DNA of 64,000 nucleotides from positions 1 through 64,000 of the forward strand of contig JAPOVS010000027.1 in the NCBI GenBank assembly GCA_026708055.1, given 5' to 3'. The stretch comes from a bacterium. GTDB taxonomy: Bacteria > Actinomycetota > Acidimicrobiia > Acidimicrobiales > CATQHL01. Positions within the stretch are counted from its first letter, which is position 1. Every line of letters starts with the position of its first letter. Below are positions 1 through 10,099 of the stretch, in pieces. The notes under the pieces were generated by a model, which was given only the letters and a program-made list of their open reading frames with translations, did not search any database and had not been told where the DNA came from. Position numbers and translations under genes: made by a program.

Positions 1-3000
1 GTTGACCGTGAGCGGCGACGCCGGGGCCGGGCGGGCGGTGACCGTGAAGGCGGCGGGGGCGCCTTCGGTGATCCCGCTGCCTGCGGTGACGCTGATCTCG
101 GGGGCGGCGGCGTGTCGGCGCGCCTCGTCGAGTTTTTGGGCGAGGGCGAGGACGCGTTGCCAGCGTTCGCGGGGCTGGCCGCGTCGGACGCCGGCGGCGT
201 GGTCTCGGAGCTCGTGGAGGGTGAAGCCGCCGGGCGCGCCGAGGAGGGTGTCGAGGGCGCGTTCCCAGTTGGCGAGGGCGCGCTGGTTGGCGGTGACGTT
301 CGTGTGGCGGTCGATCATGTCGAGGATGAGCTTGTGGACGGCGGCGGCTTCGGGGTCGGCGGCGTCGACGATGGCGAAGGTCAGGCTCTGCTGGACCGGC
401 ACGTGCACGGCGTCGCCGGAGCCGTCGAAGTAGGCCGCTCCGTCGAGCGCCAGCGTGAGCTGCTCGTCCTCGGCCTCGGCGTCGGCGAGCGCGGTCAGCT
501 TGAGCACGGCGCGGTCCGCGCCGGCGGAGAAGGTGAGCAGCGACCGGGCCGCGCTGAGCGGCTGGTCCTCGCTGACCGTGACGCCCGGGCTCGACGCGGC
601 GTCGAGTGTGAGCGTGTAGTCCTCGCCGGGCGTCGCGCCCGACGCCGCGAGCACGGCGCGCACCTGCTCGTCGCCCTCGAGCGCCGTCGCGAGGCGCAGG
701 GTGATCACCGCGCCGTCGCCGCCCTCGACCAGCTGCGGCAGGCCGCCCGAGGAGCCCTGCGCCCGCGGCGGCGCGCCCGGGCCGCCCGAGGGGGGCGCGT
801 TGGAGCCGGAGGGGGGCGCGCCGGTGCCTGTGGGGTTGCCGTCGGCGTCGCCGGGGCCGCTGTGGATCTGCGGCTGGCCGTCGGGGTCGGGCCGCGGCGG
901 GCCGGTCGGCGAGTTCGAGCCGGCCGGGACCGTCCCGGCGTCGGTCACGCGCACCGTCGCCGACTCGCTGCTGGACGCTAGCCGGTAGCCCGTGCCCGTG
1001 TTCAGGGTCACGGTGATCGACCCGTCCGGCTCGGTGAGGTTGTCCCACCTCGTGGGGACGTCGAACTGGACGGCGCCGGTGAAGCCGATGCCGGGGGGGA
1101 TGTTCACCGTGTTGGCGCCCGGCGTGAAGTTCCCGGTGTCGATCACGTCGCCCGTCTGGGTGACCGTCACCGACAGGGGCAAGGGATTATCGAAGATGTT
1201 GCCGATGTAGCGGACGGTGAAGCTGGCGACCTGGCCCTCCGCGATCGGGTCGCCGCTGCCGCCGCCGCGCCGGACGGTCCAATGCCGCCCGACGTGCAGG
1301 CTGACCGTCGCGGGCGACACCGGGACCTCGCTGCTGCCGGTGAGGTCGTGCGCGGCGCTCATCCACATGTAGCCCGGCATCCGGCCCGCGGTGAAGCGCT
1401 CCGCGTCGAGGTAGCTGCTGCACACGTCGCCCAGGTTCTGCGTCGAGGACATCAGGTGGATGCGCATCGTCTCCATGGTGACGCTGCCGTAGCCGCCGCC
1501 GGAGAGCGTGTGCGTCACGTCCACGCACTCGTTGTTCGCGAGCGGCTTGACCCAGACCGCGAACCCGGGCTTGACCGAGACCGCGCCGCCGCGGTCGACG
1601 GTGAAGTGCTCGGGGTTGAGCGTGACCGCGAGCTCGTCGTCGGTGTAGGTCCCGTTCTGGCCCCAGGGCGGCTCCGACGCGCCGGGCGTGACCGAGAAGG
1701 CGACCCGCCCCGTCTCGGCGTTGTTGTTGTCAGCGTCGCTGACCGCCTTGATCGTCAGCGTCACCGGCCCGGTGGGCAGGTAGTCCGCGCGGAACCAGAT
1801 CTTGTAGTCCAGCGGGCTGCCGAACAGCCGCAGGTCCCGGTGCCAGTAGTAGTCGTCGGCGTTCAGCTCGAGGCCGTTGCTCTTCCGCTTCGGCGGGTCC
1901 CGGTAGCGGGTGATCGTCCAGGTGCCGTCGGCCAGGTAGCGCGCCTGGCGCAGGTAGTAGTCCCCCGGCACATGCCACTTCAGGTACGGGAACTCGTAGA
2001 CCTCGGGCCGCGGTATCGGCGAGGCGATGTCGTCGTCGGCGATCACGAGGCGCACCGTGTGGGGGTCGCCGCGGCTGTAGAGGGCGTCGTTCTCCGGCAG
2101 GGTCCAGGTGAGGGTCCCGTAGTCGGCGTCGGCTGAGTTGTTGGTGACGCTGATGTCGAAGTCCACGCTCGTGCCGCCGCTGGGGATCGTGGCGCTTGAC
2201 GGGACGGCGCCCGCGTAGCCCGAGCTGTAGGAGGAGCCCGAGGCGAGGCCGGCGACGGCGATGCCGCCGGGCAGCGCGGCCTGGTCCGATTGGATGCGGA
2301 TGCGGCGGGTGCCGCCCTCGGCGATGTGGCCGTGGCCGCCCACCACCGACACGGTGAGAGTGGGCAGCGCGCCGCCCTCGTCGTCGGTCAAGACCAGCTG
2401 CTGGGAGAAGTCGCTGCCCCGGCCCACGCCGCCGCTGACGGTGGTGGCCAGGCCCCGGCCGCTGAGCACCGAGTCAGACACCAGGGCCAGGGTCACGATC
2501 TCGTGCCCGGTGTCGCCGTCGTCGAGGCCCGACACCGGCGTGACGGTGATTGCCGCCTCCTGCACCGTCTCGGACCCGGAGCCGGTGAAGAACAGCTTCG
2601 GCTCCGCGGTGGCGAGGCCCGACGCGGTCACGCCGGCGCCCGTCGCCGCCACCGCGAAGTCGGGGGTGGCGTGGCCGGGCAGCCGCGCCCCGGTCGCGGT
2701 GGTGAGGATCAGCCGCACCTCGATCGCCTCGCGGGCGCGCAGGGGGCGGGACAGGGCGAGCTTCGCTGTCGCGGTGTCAGAAGCGTCGCCCTCGGTCATC
2801 CGCGTGTCGTCGCTCGTCAAAGACACCAGGGTGGCCTCGCCGTCCTTGACCAGCGCCTCGTCCGCCGGCTCCTCCGCCGAGACGGTGTAGCCCGTGCAGC
2901 CCGTCCCCCCGACCACGCGGGCCACCACGGCGCTGTCGGGCTCGTCCACGGCCGTGTCGGTGTAGGGCACCGACAGGGTGCCCGTCGCGCTGTTGGCGAG

Positions 3001-4819
3001 GATGGTGACCGTGCGGCGGCCCTCGTTCGCCGCCGAGACGCGGTCCCCGCCGGTCTCCACGACGTCCACGCACACGTCCTTGTTCGCCGTCGGCGCCGGG
3101 TCCGCGGTGACCGTGAAGCTGAGCGGGCTCTGGCCCTCCTCGCGCACCTGCTGGTCGTAGTCGTTGCGGCTGATGCCCTCAATGTCCGGCAACCCCACCT
3201 TCACCAACGGGGAGGCCGCCGTGTAGTCGCTCGGCTCCACAGTGAATCGCTCCAGGCCCGGAGATGTCACCCGCAGCCCGCTGTTGTGGTTGGTTCCAGC
3301 AAGATAGACGATATGCCGCTGGGCCTGCTGGGCGGTGTTGTCGCTGGGCGCCGTCAGCCTGAACGACGCCGACGACGCGTTGGCGGGAATGGTGGCGTGG
3401 TAGGAGGTGTGAACGTTATAGACCGACCCGGTCACTGTCGTAGCAGCGCCGAAGCTTGAGGCTCGCGGGCCACTCAGTGTCATGCCAATTTCCGTGCTGC
3501 TGGTCCGCGTCGGCGAGATGCTGACCGTGACGGTGACGGTGCCGCCCTCGGCCACCCGGTCAGGCGACACCGACAGGCTGACCTCCGGGCCGGTCGCGGC
3601 GCTGTCCCGGATGTACAGCGCGACGTCCCCGCCTTGGCCGCTGGTGTCGAAGGTCGCGCCCGCTATGCCGCTCACAGCCTGGATCCGCAAGGTTCTGCCG
3701 ACTGTTCTGGGATTGGCGACCGAGTTGGCCGCGGCCGTCGCGGTGAGGCTCGCCGACCGCGGCGCGCCCGCCCCGCTGAAAGTGATGGTCCTGCTGCCGG
3801 TGTTCAGGGTCACCCCCGCGGGCGCGCCGTCCAGGGCCAGGGTGTAACCGATCAGACTTGTGTACGTGGCGTTGATGGTCTCGCCCTCGACGAGGTCGCG
3901 GCTCAGGCTGACCTCCACGGTGGCGGTGTCGGTGCTGCTGCCCTCGGTCATGATCTGGTCGGTGGCGCTCAGGGACACGTGGATCGGCCCCGCCACGATG
4001 AACTCCGGGGACATGGCGTACATGGACCGCGTCTCGGTCCTGGCCCGCTGGCCGTTGCTCAGGGGCCCGTACAGCCTGCCGTTCTCCCGGTGCCTGCCGA
4101 ACTCCACGTTGGTCGGGGCGCCGAGATAGTGAGAGCTCCGGCGGCGGCAGTCGTTCTCGCTGCCGGTCCAGGGCCAGTCGCTGTCGGCGTGGGGCGCGCC
4201 GTTCTCGTTGCGGTGGTCGGCCAGCGTTCCGGCGCGCCACCACTCCGCCGGCTGGGTGCTGCTGCGCCACGGCTGCTCCTGGTTGCAGAAGTCCTGGTAG
4301 TCGTTGGCCACCAGCCCGCCGTCGCCCTCGTCGTCCATCCAGTAGATGGGAACGCCCTTGCGCCAGTTGCCGCCATGGCGGAAGTCCAGGTGGTCCCGAA
4401 GGTTCGCGGCCTGGGTTGAGCCGACCATCTTGAAGCCCGACGCGTACGGCTTGATCGCCGTGAGCGTGTTGGCGCTCTTGGTGATCTCGCTCTGCACGTA
4501 GCCGTCGTAGGTCGCGAGGTCCGTCGCCGTCGCCGCCCACCGCGACGTCGTGCGGAACAACAGCCGGAAACGGTCCCCCGCCCCCAAGCCGCTCGGCTTC
4601 AGCGCCCAGTCGTTCGGCACCACATGCACATCCGCCTCCGGAACCGCCGGAACCGAACCGCCGCCCTGCGCCAAAGCCTCCCGCGCCGCGCCCGCCACCA
4701 GAACCGGCGCCAACAAACCCGGCAGCGCCACCAGCAGCGCCCACTGCCGCGCCCGGCGGCGGCGCCGCCTCAGGTCAGAACAAGAACTCCGCGGGGGGGG
4801 GGGGCGTACTAGAACACAT
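1..4819 (-). CDS. Giant secreted Calx-beta-like repeat protein (partial, start disrupted by homopolymer)
   Basis: This minus-strand reading frame is open from about 4818 to the left edge, giving roughly 1,590 residues with no stop and a missing C-terminus. A hydrophobic signal segment (ALLVALPGLLAPVLVAGAA, about 4740-4684) follows an arginine cluster, so the product is probably exported. A mature N-terminal region (about 4620-4030) is followed by repeated beta-sandwich units with motifs such as EGSSTDTATVEVSLSR and EGGTVTVTVSI, typical of Calx-beta or cadherin-like adhesins. A Gly/Pro linker lies near 950-750, and another unit begins at the window edge (EISVTAGSGITEGAPAAFTV). The only good ATG (4819-4817) is out of frame with the signal peptide unless the 12-base tract at 4793-4804 loses one base; no ATG, GTG or TTG lies in frame between the upstream stop at 4821-4819 and the signal peptide. 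It is probably a surface or matrix protein; no catalytic domain is visible. Confidence 0.75.
4793..4804. repeat. Homopolymer tract of 12 G/C at the start of the adhesin gene
   Basis: Twelve consecutive G on the plus strand (C on the coding strand) lie between the ATG at 4819-4817 and the signal-peptide codons. With 12 bases the ATG frame hits a stop after 14 codons. With 11 (or 14) it runs straight into the signal peptide and the repeat domains. This is either a phase-variable contingency tract or a sequencing/assembly length error. Confidence 0.85.
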
Positions 4820-4822
4820 CAC

Positions 4823-5202
4823 AACTTCTTATGCCCTTTCAATCCTCGCACGCGGCGGGGCGACGCGGTCAGGCCATTCCGAGGGCGCCGCGGCCGCAGC
4901 CGCGCCCTCGGCACCCGAGCGGCTCGCGAGCCTCCACCGGGCGCTCCTCGCCGTCGTCAATCCCGCAGATCTCCGAATGACCGAACTATACCCGCGCCCC
5001 CCAACCCAGAGAACTCGGAGTGTGCTGAGCAATCTACGGGCAGCGCCGGTCGGGTGGCGAAAGCCGTGGATTCCGGCCTTCGCCGGAATGACGGATGCTG
5101 GACCTGCCGCATTGTTCAGCAGTCTCTTGGCCGCCAAACAAGCCGCCGCCCCCCGTCCGAGCCCAGGGATAGCGCCGACGCCACGAGCGCGAGCGCCGTC
5201 CG
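4823..5202. other. Intergenic region between adhesin gene and tRNA-Ala
   Basis: About 380 bases with no convincing gene on either strand; open frames here are arginine/alanine-rich with no recognisable motif. The only recognisable element is one copy of the dispersed palindromic repeat at 5067-5092. The upstream promoter of the adhesin gene must lie here, but I could not pick a clear -35/-10 pair. Confidence 0.6.
5067..5092 (-). repeat. Dispersed 26-bp palindromic repeat, copy 1
   Basis: An imperfect palindrome with core ATTCCGGC...GCCGGAAT. The same 26-bp element occurs at 11197-11222, 27097-27122 and 36419-36444, always between genes. This copy is in the opposite orientation to the other three. 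Confidence 0.8.
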
Positions 5203-5276
5203 TGGAGCTGATGGGACTCGAACCCACGACCCCTTGCTTGCAAAGCAAGTGCTCTAGCCAGCTGAGCTACAGCCCC
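5203..5276 (-). tRNA. tRNA-Ala(TGC)
   Basis: Reverse-strand cloverleaf. Acceptor stem GGGGCTG pairs with CAGCTCC, the D arm is GCTC...GAGC, the anticodon stem CTTGC/GCAAG encloses loop TTTGCAA with anticodon TGC, and the T loop is TTCGAGT. Discriminator base A. CCA is not encoded. Confidence 0.95.
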
Positions 5277-5467
5277 CGAGGCGGTCGCTTCCGGAATTGT
5301 CGGCAGGCGACCGACCTCTGAGGCTAGCAACACCCGGCAGCGGCCCGGACCCCGGGGCCGACGCGTTCGCTGAGACGATCGGGGGCGAAGTACGCTGCCG
5401 CTGCCGCGGGCGCAGTGGTGATCCCGAACGTCGGTACGGCACCCAGAGAGCAGGACTGGTGGCTCAC

Positions 5468-7486
5468 ATGACCAACGGTGCATCGACCCAGACGCTGACC
5501 CTGGTCGACGAGTTCCTTCTGACACTCCTCAACGAGGAGGCCGGTTATTTCCACCAGGTGCCCGGCTGGGATCTGAACTGCGCGGTCGTCGGCGCCGGCC
5601 TCGCGGAGCTGTCGCTGAGGTCCCGCATCGACACAGACCTCGATTCGCTGATCCTGCTGGATCCGACCCCGACCGGGGATCCTGCCGTGGACCCGATCCT
5701 GGACAAGATCGCCGGCGAATCCATCCAGGGCAATGCGCAGTACTGGGTCGAACGGCTCGCCTTCCGGGCGGAGTCCGTCGTCGACATGACGCTGGAGCGC
5801 CTGGTCGCGTTGAAGATTCTGGAATACCACGACGGCGACTTCTGGTCCCTGGCCCGCGCCGGCTGGCAGGCAGATCTTCACGCCGCTTCTCTGGAAGGCA
5901 CCGCGGCCGAGTTCGTCACGACCCGCCTCGCCAGGGTGATCTTCAACGATGAGATTCCGGAACCCAGGGACATCATCATCATATGCCTGCTGAACACCTG
6001 TGGTGTCCTGCGTCTCATCTTCCAACTTGATGAAGACGCAGAGGCACGGATCGAACTCATCTGCAAGATGGATGTGATCGGTCGCGCGATAGCCCAGGCG
6101 ATTGAGCACAGCCAGGCCGGCCCTCTGTTCCGAAGTGCTGCCTTGGCCAGGAAGATCCCCGCTGTTCCATTCCGCAAGATTCTGCGGAATAGACATGTTC
6201 GCGACGGCAACCTACCCGCGTTGTTCGCGGGCCTCGCGGAGGAGTACGGCCCGGTGTTCAAGATTCGGCTGCCGTTTGCGAAACCCCTGATCTTTCTTGC
6301 CGGGCCGCGGGTAAATCGCTGGATCCACCGGAATGGGCGATTGTTCCTTAGGACCAGGGAGTACTTCGCTGACATGGAGAGGGTCTACGGCGCGTCGGGC
6401 GTGCTTCCTGCGTTGGATGGCGCAGATCATTTCCGGCTTCGCAAGGTCATGTCGCCGTCACTTGCCCGCCGCAAGCTCGAGGGACTGCTGGGCCCTCTCA
6501 TGAGTCACGGCCGACAGTATATCTCGAGTTGGACCCCCGGAGAAGAGATCACCGCGACACATGTGTGTCGTCAGTTGATTAATGCAGAGACTTCGCCTCT
6601 GCTGGTCAGTGTCGACTCTCAGGACGTCATTGATGACGTGATCGCTTACAAGGAACGAGCACTCAACACACAGATCTCCAGGATCCTTCCCAAGTTCATG
6701 CTGCACACGCCGAAGATGAGACGTCGGGCGAAGCTGGTGAATCTCGTACGGGACAGGGTGCAGAGTGTTCATACATCTGCCCAGCGGGTCGGATGCCCTC
6801 GGGAACTCGCTGACGACCTGCTCGATCTGCACGCCAGCGACCCGCAGTTCTTTCCCGAGTCGAACCTGGGGTTCGCTCTCTCCACTCCGTTGCTCGCCGC
6901 CATGTATCTTGGCGATTCGCTCGCATTCGCATTGTATGCCATGGTCTCACAGCCGGAGCTGAATGAGAGAATCCGCAATGAAGCGGATGCCCTGTTCGCC
7001 GACGGTGATCCGGGACATGAAGATCTCACAGGGTCCGCGGTCGACGTCACTACTCGCTTCATCATGGAGTGCATGCGTCTTTACCCGTCGGTTCCTGCGT
7101 CTATCCGGAACGTCATGAATAGATGCGTCGTTGAGGGCTACGAACTAGTCGACGGTATGCGTATCCATATCTTTACCACGGCGCCGCACTACATGAAAGA
7201 CGCGTTCCCCGACCCCTACAGTTTTGACATCGACCGCTATCTGCCGTCGCGCAAGGAGCATCTCAGTCCCGGTTACGCCCCGTACGGGCTTGGAACGCAC
7301 ATATGTCTCGGATTCCGGTGGATGGAACTGCAACTCGCGGTGAATTTGCTGATGATCGCGCACTATTTCACGCTTGAACTTTCGCCCGCCGACTACAAGC
7401 TCAAGTTCAATCCGTTCCCGTCGATGTCCCCTAGCAAGAAGATGAAGTTCATCGTCTCCGAGCGGAGGCACGAACTACCTGTCTGA
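5468..7486 (+). CDS. GPP34 (GOLPH3-like) domain fused to cytochrome P450
   Basis: A 672-residue protein with two domains. Residues about 8-215 match the GPP34/GOLPH3 family (TLTLVDEFLLTLLNEE, then D-L-rich alternating strands and a WVERLAFRAE segment), which in eukaryotes binds phosphoinositide membranes. Residues about 235-672 form a cytochrome P450: the ExxR pair is at about 534-537 (ECMR) and the heme-thiolate loop YGLGTHICLG has its Cys at about 613. The I-helix segment reads YLGDSLAF, with Ser where a Thr is usual. I chose the ATG at 5468 because GPP34 homology begins within ten residues; an in-frame ATG at 5297 would add 57 low-complexity residues. A small inverted repeat follows the stop. 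The next genes are an RND lipid transporter and a sterol-type methyltransferase. My inference is a membrane-associated monooxygenase acting on a sterol or other polycyclic lipid. The CYP family cannot be fixed by eye. Confidence 0.85.
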   Translation: MTNGASTQTLTLVDEFLLTLLNEEAGYFHQVPGWDLNCAVVGAGLAELSLRSRIDTDLDSLILLDPTPTGDPAVDPILDKIAGESIQGNAQYWVERLAFRAESVVDMTLERLVALKILEYHDGDFWSLARAGWQADLHAASLEGTAAEFVTTRLARVIFNDEIPEPRDIIIICLLNTCGVLRLIFQLDEDAEARIELICKMDVIGRAIAQAIEHSQAGPLFRSAALARKIPAVPFRKILRNRHVRDGNLPALFAGLAEEYGPVFKIRLPFAKPLIFLAGPRVNRWIHRNGRLFLRTREYFADMERVYGASGVLPALDGADHFRLRKVMSPSLARRKLEGLLGPLMSHGRQYISSWTPGEEITATHVCRQLINAETSPLLVSVDSQDVIDDVIAYKERALNTQISRILPKFMLHTPKMRRRAKLVNLVRDRVQSVHTSAQRVGCPRELADDLLDLHASDPQFFPESNLGFALSTPLLAAMYLGDSLAFALYAMVSQPELNERIRNEADALFADGDPGHEDLTGSAVDVTTRFIMECMRLYPSVPASIRNVMNRCVVEGYELVDGMRIHIFTTAPHYMKDAFPDPYSFDIDRYLPSRKEHLSPGYAPYGLGTHICLGFRWMELQLAVNLLMIAHYFTLELSPADYKLKFNPFPSMSPSKKMKFIVSERRHELPV

Positions 7487-7507
7487 GGCACTCCGGACGG
7501 GCTTGGC

Positions 7508-7528
7508 GGGCAGCGCCGGTCACTGCCC
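7508..7528. terminator. Possible bidirectional terminator hairpin
   Basis: GGGCAG (7508-7513) can pair with CTGCCC (7523-7528) across a 9-base loop, between the convergent ends of the P450 and RND genes. There is no T tract, so this is only a plausible stem-loop. Confidence 0.3.
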
Positions 7529-7541
7529 GGGCATCACATGG

Positions 7542-10037
7542 TCAGTCTGCCGTCGAGGGGGATTCCGTCTCTGGGTGGTGTCGGCGGTGGATCTCCTCGG
7601 CGACGATGTCGAGGTCGTCCCACATGCGTTGCACCTGCGAGCGGAGCTTCATGTTCTGGTAGGCACCCCAGATGGTCATCGCCGGCGGGACGACCAGGAT
7701 CGAGACGATGAGCGAGTAGGCGATCGTGATGGCGGCGGTGATGCCGAGTTGCTGGGAGCCCTCCAGCGGTGAGAGCACCAGCACGCCGAACCCCAATGCG
7801 GTCGTCAACGCCGAGCCCAGCAGCGCCGACCCCGTGGTGGAGAGCGTCCGGATCGCCGCTTGCTCCGGGTTGCGGAGGCGGCTGAACTCCTCCCGGTACC
7901 GGTGGATCACGTGGATCGTGTAGTCCACGCCGATCCCGATCGAGAGCGCCGTGATGATCGAGGTGAGCATCGTGTAGGGAATGCCCACGAGCGCCATCGT
8001 GCCCAGCACCCAGATGAGGACCAGCACGATCGGGCCGACCGCGATGACCCCCAGCGCGGGCCGTCGCTGCGTGAGCCAGAAGAACAGGGCGAGGATGCCC
8101 AGCGCCACACCGACCGTCGAGGCGATCGCCTCGGTCTGCCGGGATGTGATCTGGTTGGCGATCTCGACGCCCAGGATGCTCGCGGAGGTCGCCGTGATGG
8201 CCTCGTCATCGCCGGCCCAGAGCGCCTCGATCTCCTCCTGGACGTGCAACGTCGCCGCGGGGTTGTCCGTGTAGACGGGGAACTGGAGCAGCAGCTTGTC
8301 GTCACCGTCGGGGTTGTTGACCAGGACACGAGCGACCTCGGGATCTGTCGCCTCGATCCTGTCGAGGAACTCCTGCATCAGGACCGGGTCGACGGCCACC
8401 CCTGCGGATGCCTCACTGAACAGCGCCGCCAGCTCCGGGTCGTACTTGTCCCCGGGCCGGCCGCTGTCGTGGGTCCAGTCCACGAGGATCGATTCGAAGG
8501 ACCCTTCCAGCGGTCCCGCCACCGCCGCCGGACGGCGCTGGGGGTCAGCGAAGGCGGCTTCGAGCTCGTCCAGGTTCAGGAGCGTGCGGGTCTCGGTGGC
8601 CTCGGCTCTCACGAGCATGCTGGCGAGTTCCGTCGAGCCGCCCACGGACGCCTCGAGCGTCTCCAGATCGTTCAGGACGGTGCCGCCCTTGGGCAGGACG
8701 TCGCGGATGCTGAACTCGGCATGGAGGCCGCTGGCCGCGAACGCCATCCAGATCGTCACGCCGGTCACGGCGATGAGGTAGGGCGCCGGGCGCCGCGCCA
8801 CGCTCGTCCCGAGCATCTCTGCTCCCCGCTCGATGCCGGGCAGTGCTCCGGAGACCCGGCGGGGCTCCTTCAGCTTGCCGCGCGCCTCGCGCCGGCGGTC
8901 GATGATCGTCCGGCCTGCCGGGATCAGTGTGAGCATGACGACGAGGCTCAGCGCCACGCCGAGCGCGGCGACGACGCCGAAGTCGCCGAGTGTCCCGATC
9001 GGCGAGAACAGGTTCGCCAGGAAGCTGGCCGCCGTCGTCACAGCCGCCAGTGCCAGCGGGATGGCGACGTTGCGGAGCCCGGCGCGGACCGCCTGCTGCA
9101 CCGCCAGGCCCTCGGCTCGCTGCTCGCGGTAGTGCGAGACGGCTTGAATGGCGTAGTCAACCGAGAGGCTGATCAGCATGATCGGCACCATCACGGTGAG
9201 CGAACTCGGCGGCCCGATCAACCCCAGCGCGTTCGGTCCCAGCCAGCCCTCCGCCCCGACGATCCAGATCAGCGAGAACAGCAGCCCCAGGAGTGTGAGC
9301 AGCAGATCCGAGAACGAGCGCAGGAAGAGCAGGAGCAGCGCGGCGATCAGCACCAGCGCCACGCCTATCAACGGCAGCATTCCGGTCTCGGTGGCCTCGG
9401 TGTACTCGTCCTCGATCACTATGACCGACATGCTGGTCACGCCGAGCGGGCCCTCGGAGCCCGAGGCCAGGTCGTCGATTGTCCGTTCGATGTCGGCGAT
9501 TCGCTCGTCGCCGCTGTCGAGCAGCCGGATCGTGGCGATGGCGATCGGCGTTCCGTCGTCGTCGATTCCGGTCACGGCGCCGAGCGCCTCCCCGATCTCC
9601 GGGACGCTGCGGACCGAGTCGATCTCGGCCTGCGCGAGCGATGCCAGATCGTCGCGTTCGAGGATGCCCCCGATCAGCAGGCTGGGGGCGAAGACCGGAT
9701 CGGCCGGTGCCAGTTGCGCCGTCACGTCCGCGTCGCTGAGGATCGTGTCGAGCAGGGCGTCCATCTGGGCCAGCCCGCCGGGCGTCAGGGCCTCGCCGCG
9801 GAAGACCAGCGTCACGACCCTGACATCGCTGTGGCCCCCGAAGCTCTCGTCGATCTCGATCACCGCAGAGCGGACGTCGTTGCTGGCAGGAAGCAGGGCC
9901 AGCGAGACCCCCTCCGTCGGCGGCGCTCGCCGCGTCGCCCCCGCGGCCAGCACGACGGTGACGAGGATCAGCACGCCGATGGTGATCCACGGCCGGACCG
10001 TGACCAGGCGGCTGAACCTGTCGAGAGGACGGCTCAC
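7542..10037 (-). CDS. RND/MMPL-family transporter
   Basis: About 831 residues with the duplicated RND layout: a transmembrane helix near the N-terminus, a large periplasmic loop, a block of five helices including SVDYAIQAVSHYREQ, then a second half with the same plan and the equivalent motif GVDYTIHVIHRYREE. This is the architecture of MMPL and hopanoid/sterol transporters (HpnN and BstA types), which move lipids out of the inner membrane. The GTG start at 10037 is preferred; an upstream GTG/ATG choice at 10097 would almost touch the divergent methyltransferase start. It lies between the GPP34-P450 gene (convergent) and the sterol methyltransferase gene (divergent), so it may export the lipid those enzymes modify. 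No periplasmic partner gene is adjacent. Confidence 0.85.
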   Translation of the reverse strand: MSRPLDRFSRLVTVRPWITIGVLILVTVVLAAGATRRAPPTEGVSLALLPASNDVRSAVIEIDESFGGHSDVRVVTLVFRGEALTPGGLAQMDALLDTILSDADVTAQLAPADPVFAPSLLIGGILERDDLASLAQAEIDSVRSVPEIGEALGAVTGIDDDGTPIAIATIRLLDSGDERIADIERTIDDLASGSEGPLGVTSMSVIVIEDEYTEATETGMLPLIGVALVLIAALLLLFLRSFSDLLLTLLGLLFSLIWIVGAEGWLGPNALGLIGPPSSLTVMVPIMLISLSVDYAIQAVSHYREQRAEGLAVQQAVRAGLRNVAIPLALAAVTTAASFLANLFSPIGTLGDFGVVAALGVALSLVVMLTLIPAGRTIIDRRREARGKLKEPRRVSGALPGIERGAEMLGTSVARRPAPYLIAVTGVTIWMAFAASGLHAEFSIRDVLPKGGTVLNDLETLEASVGGSTELASMLVRAEATETRTLLNLDELEAAFADPQRRPAAVAGPLEGSFESILVDWTHDSGRPGDKYDPELAALFSEASAGVAVDPVLMQEFLDRIEATDPEVARVLVNNPDGDDKLLLQFPVYTDNPAATLHVQEEIEALWAGDDEAITATSASILGVEIANQITSRQTEAIASTVGVALGILALFFWLTQRRPALGVIAVGPIVLVLIWVLGTMALVGIPYTMLTSIITALSIGIGVDYTIHVIHRYREEFSRLRNPEQAAIRTLSTTGSALLGSALTTALGFGVLVLSPLEGSQQLGITAAITIAYSLIVSILVVPPAMTIWGAYQNMKLRSQVQRMWDDLDIVAEEIHRRHHPETESPSTAD

Positions 10038-10099
10038 GTCCCTTGACTGTAGCCCGTGCCCGCGCCGGGGCCGGCTCGGCGGCGATACGATGAGCATCC

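Noticed and set aside
112-4419. Long plus-strand open frames opposite the adhesin gene
   Set aside because: They are arginine/glycine/alanine-rich antisense shadows of the minus-strand gene, whose translation shows a signal peptide and regular beta-repeat motifs.
5297-5467. Upstream start for the GPP34-P450 gene
   Set aside because: The added 57 residues are low-complexity and Arg-rich; GPP34 homology starts just after ATG 5468.
7860-10046. A 728-codon plus-strand frame opposite the RND transporter
   Set aside because: The minus strand gives a complete 12-helix RND protein, whereas the plus frame is Arg/Asp/Gln-rich with no domain.
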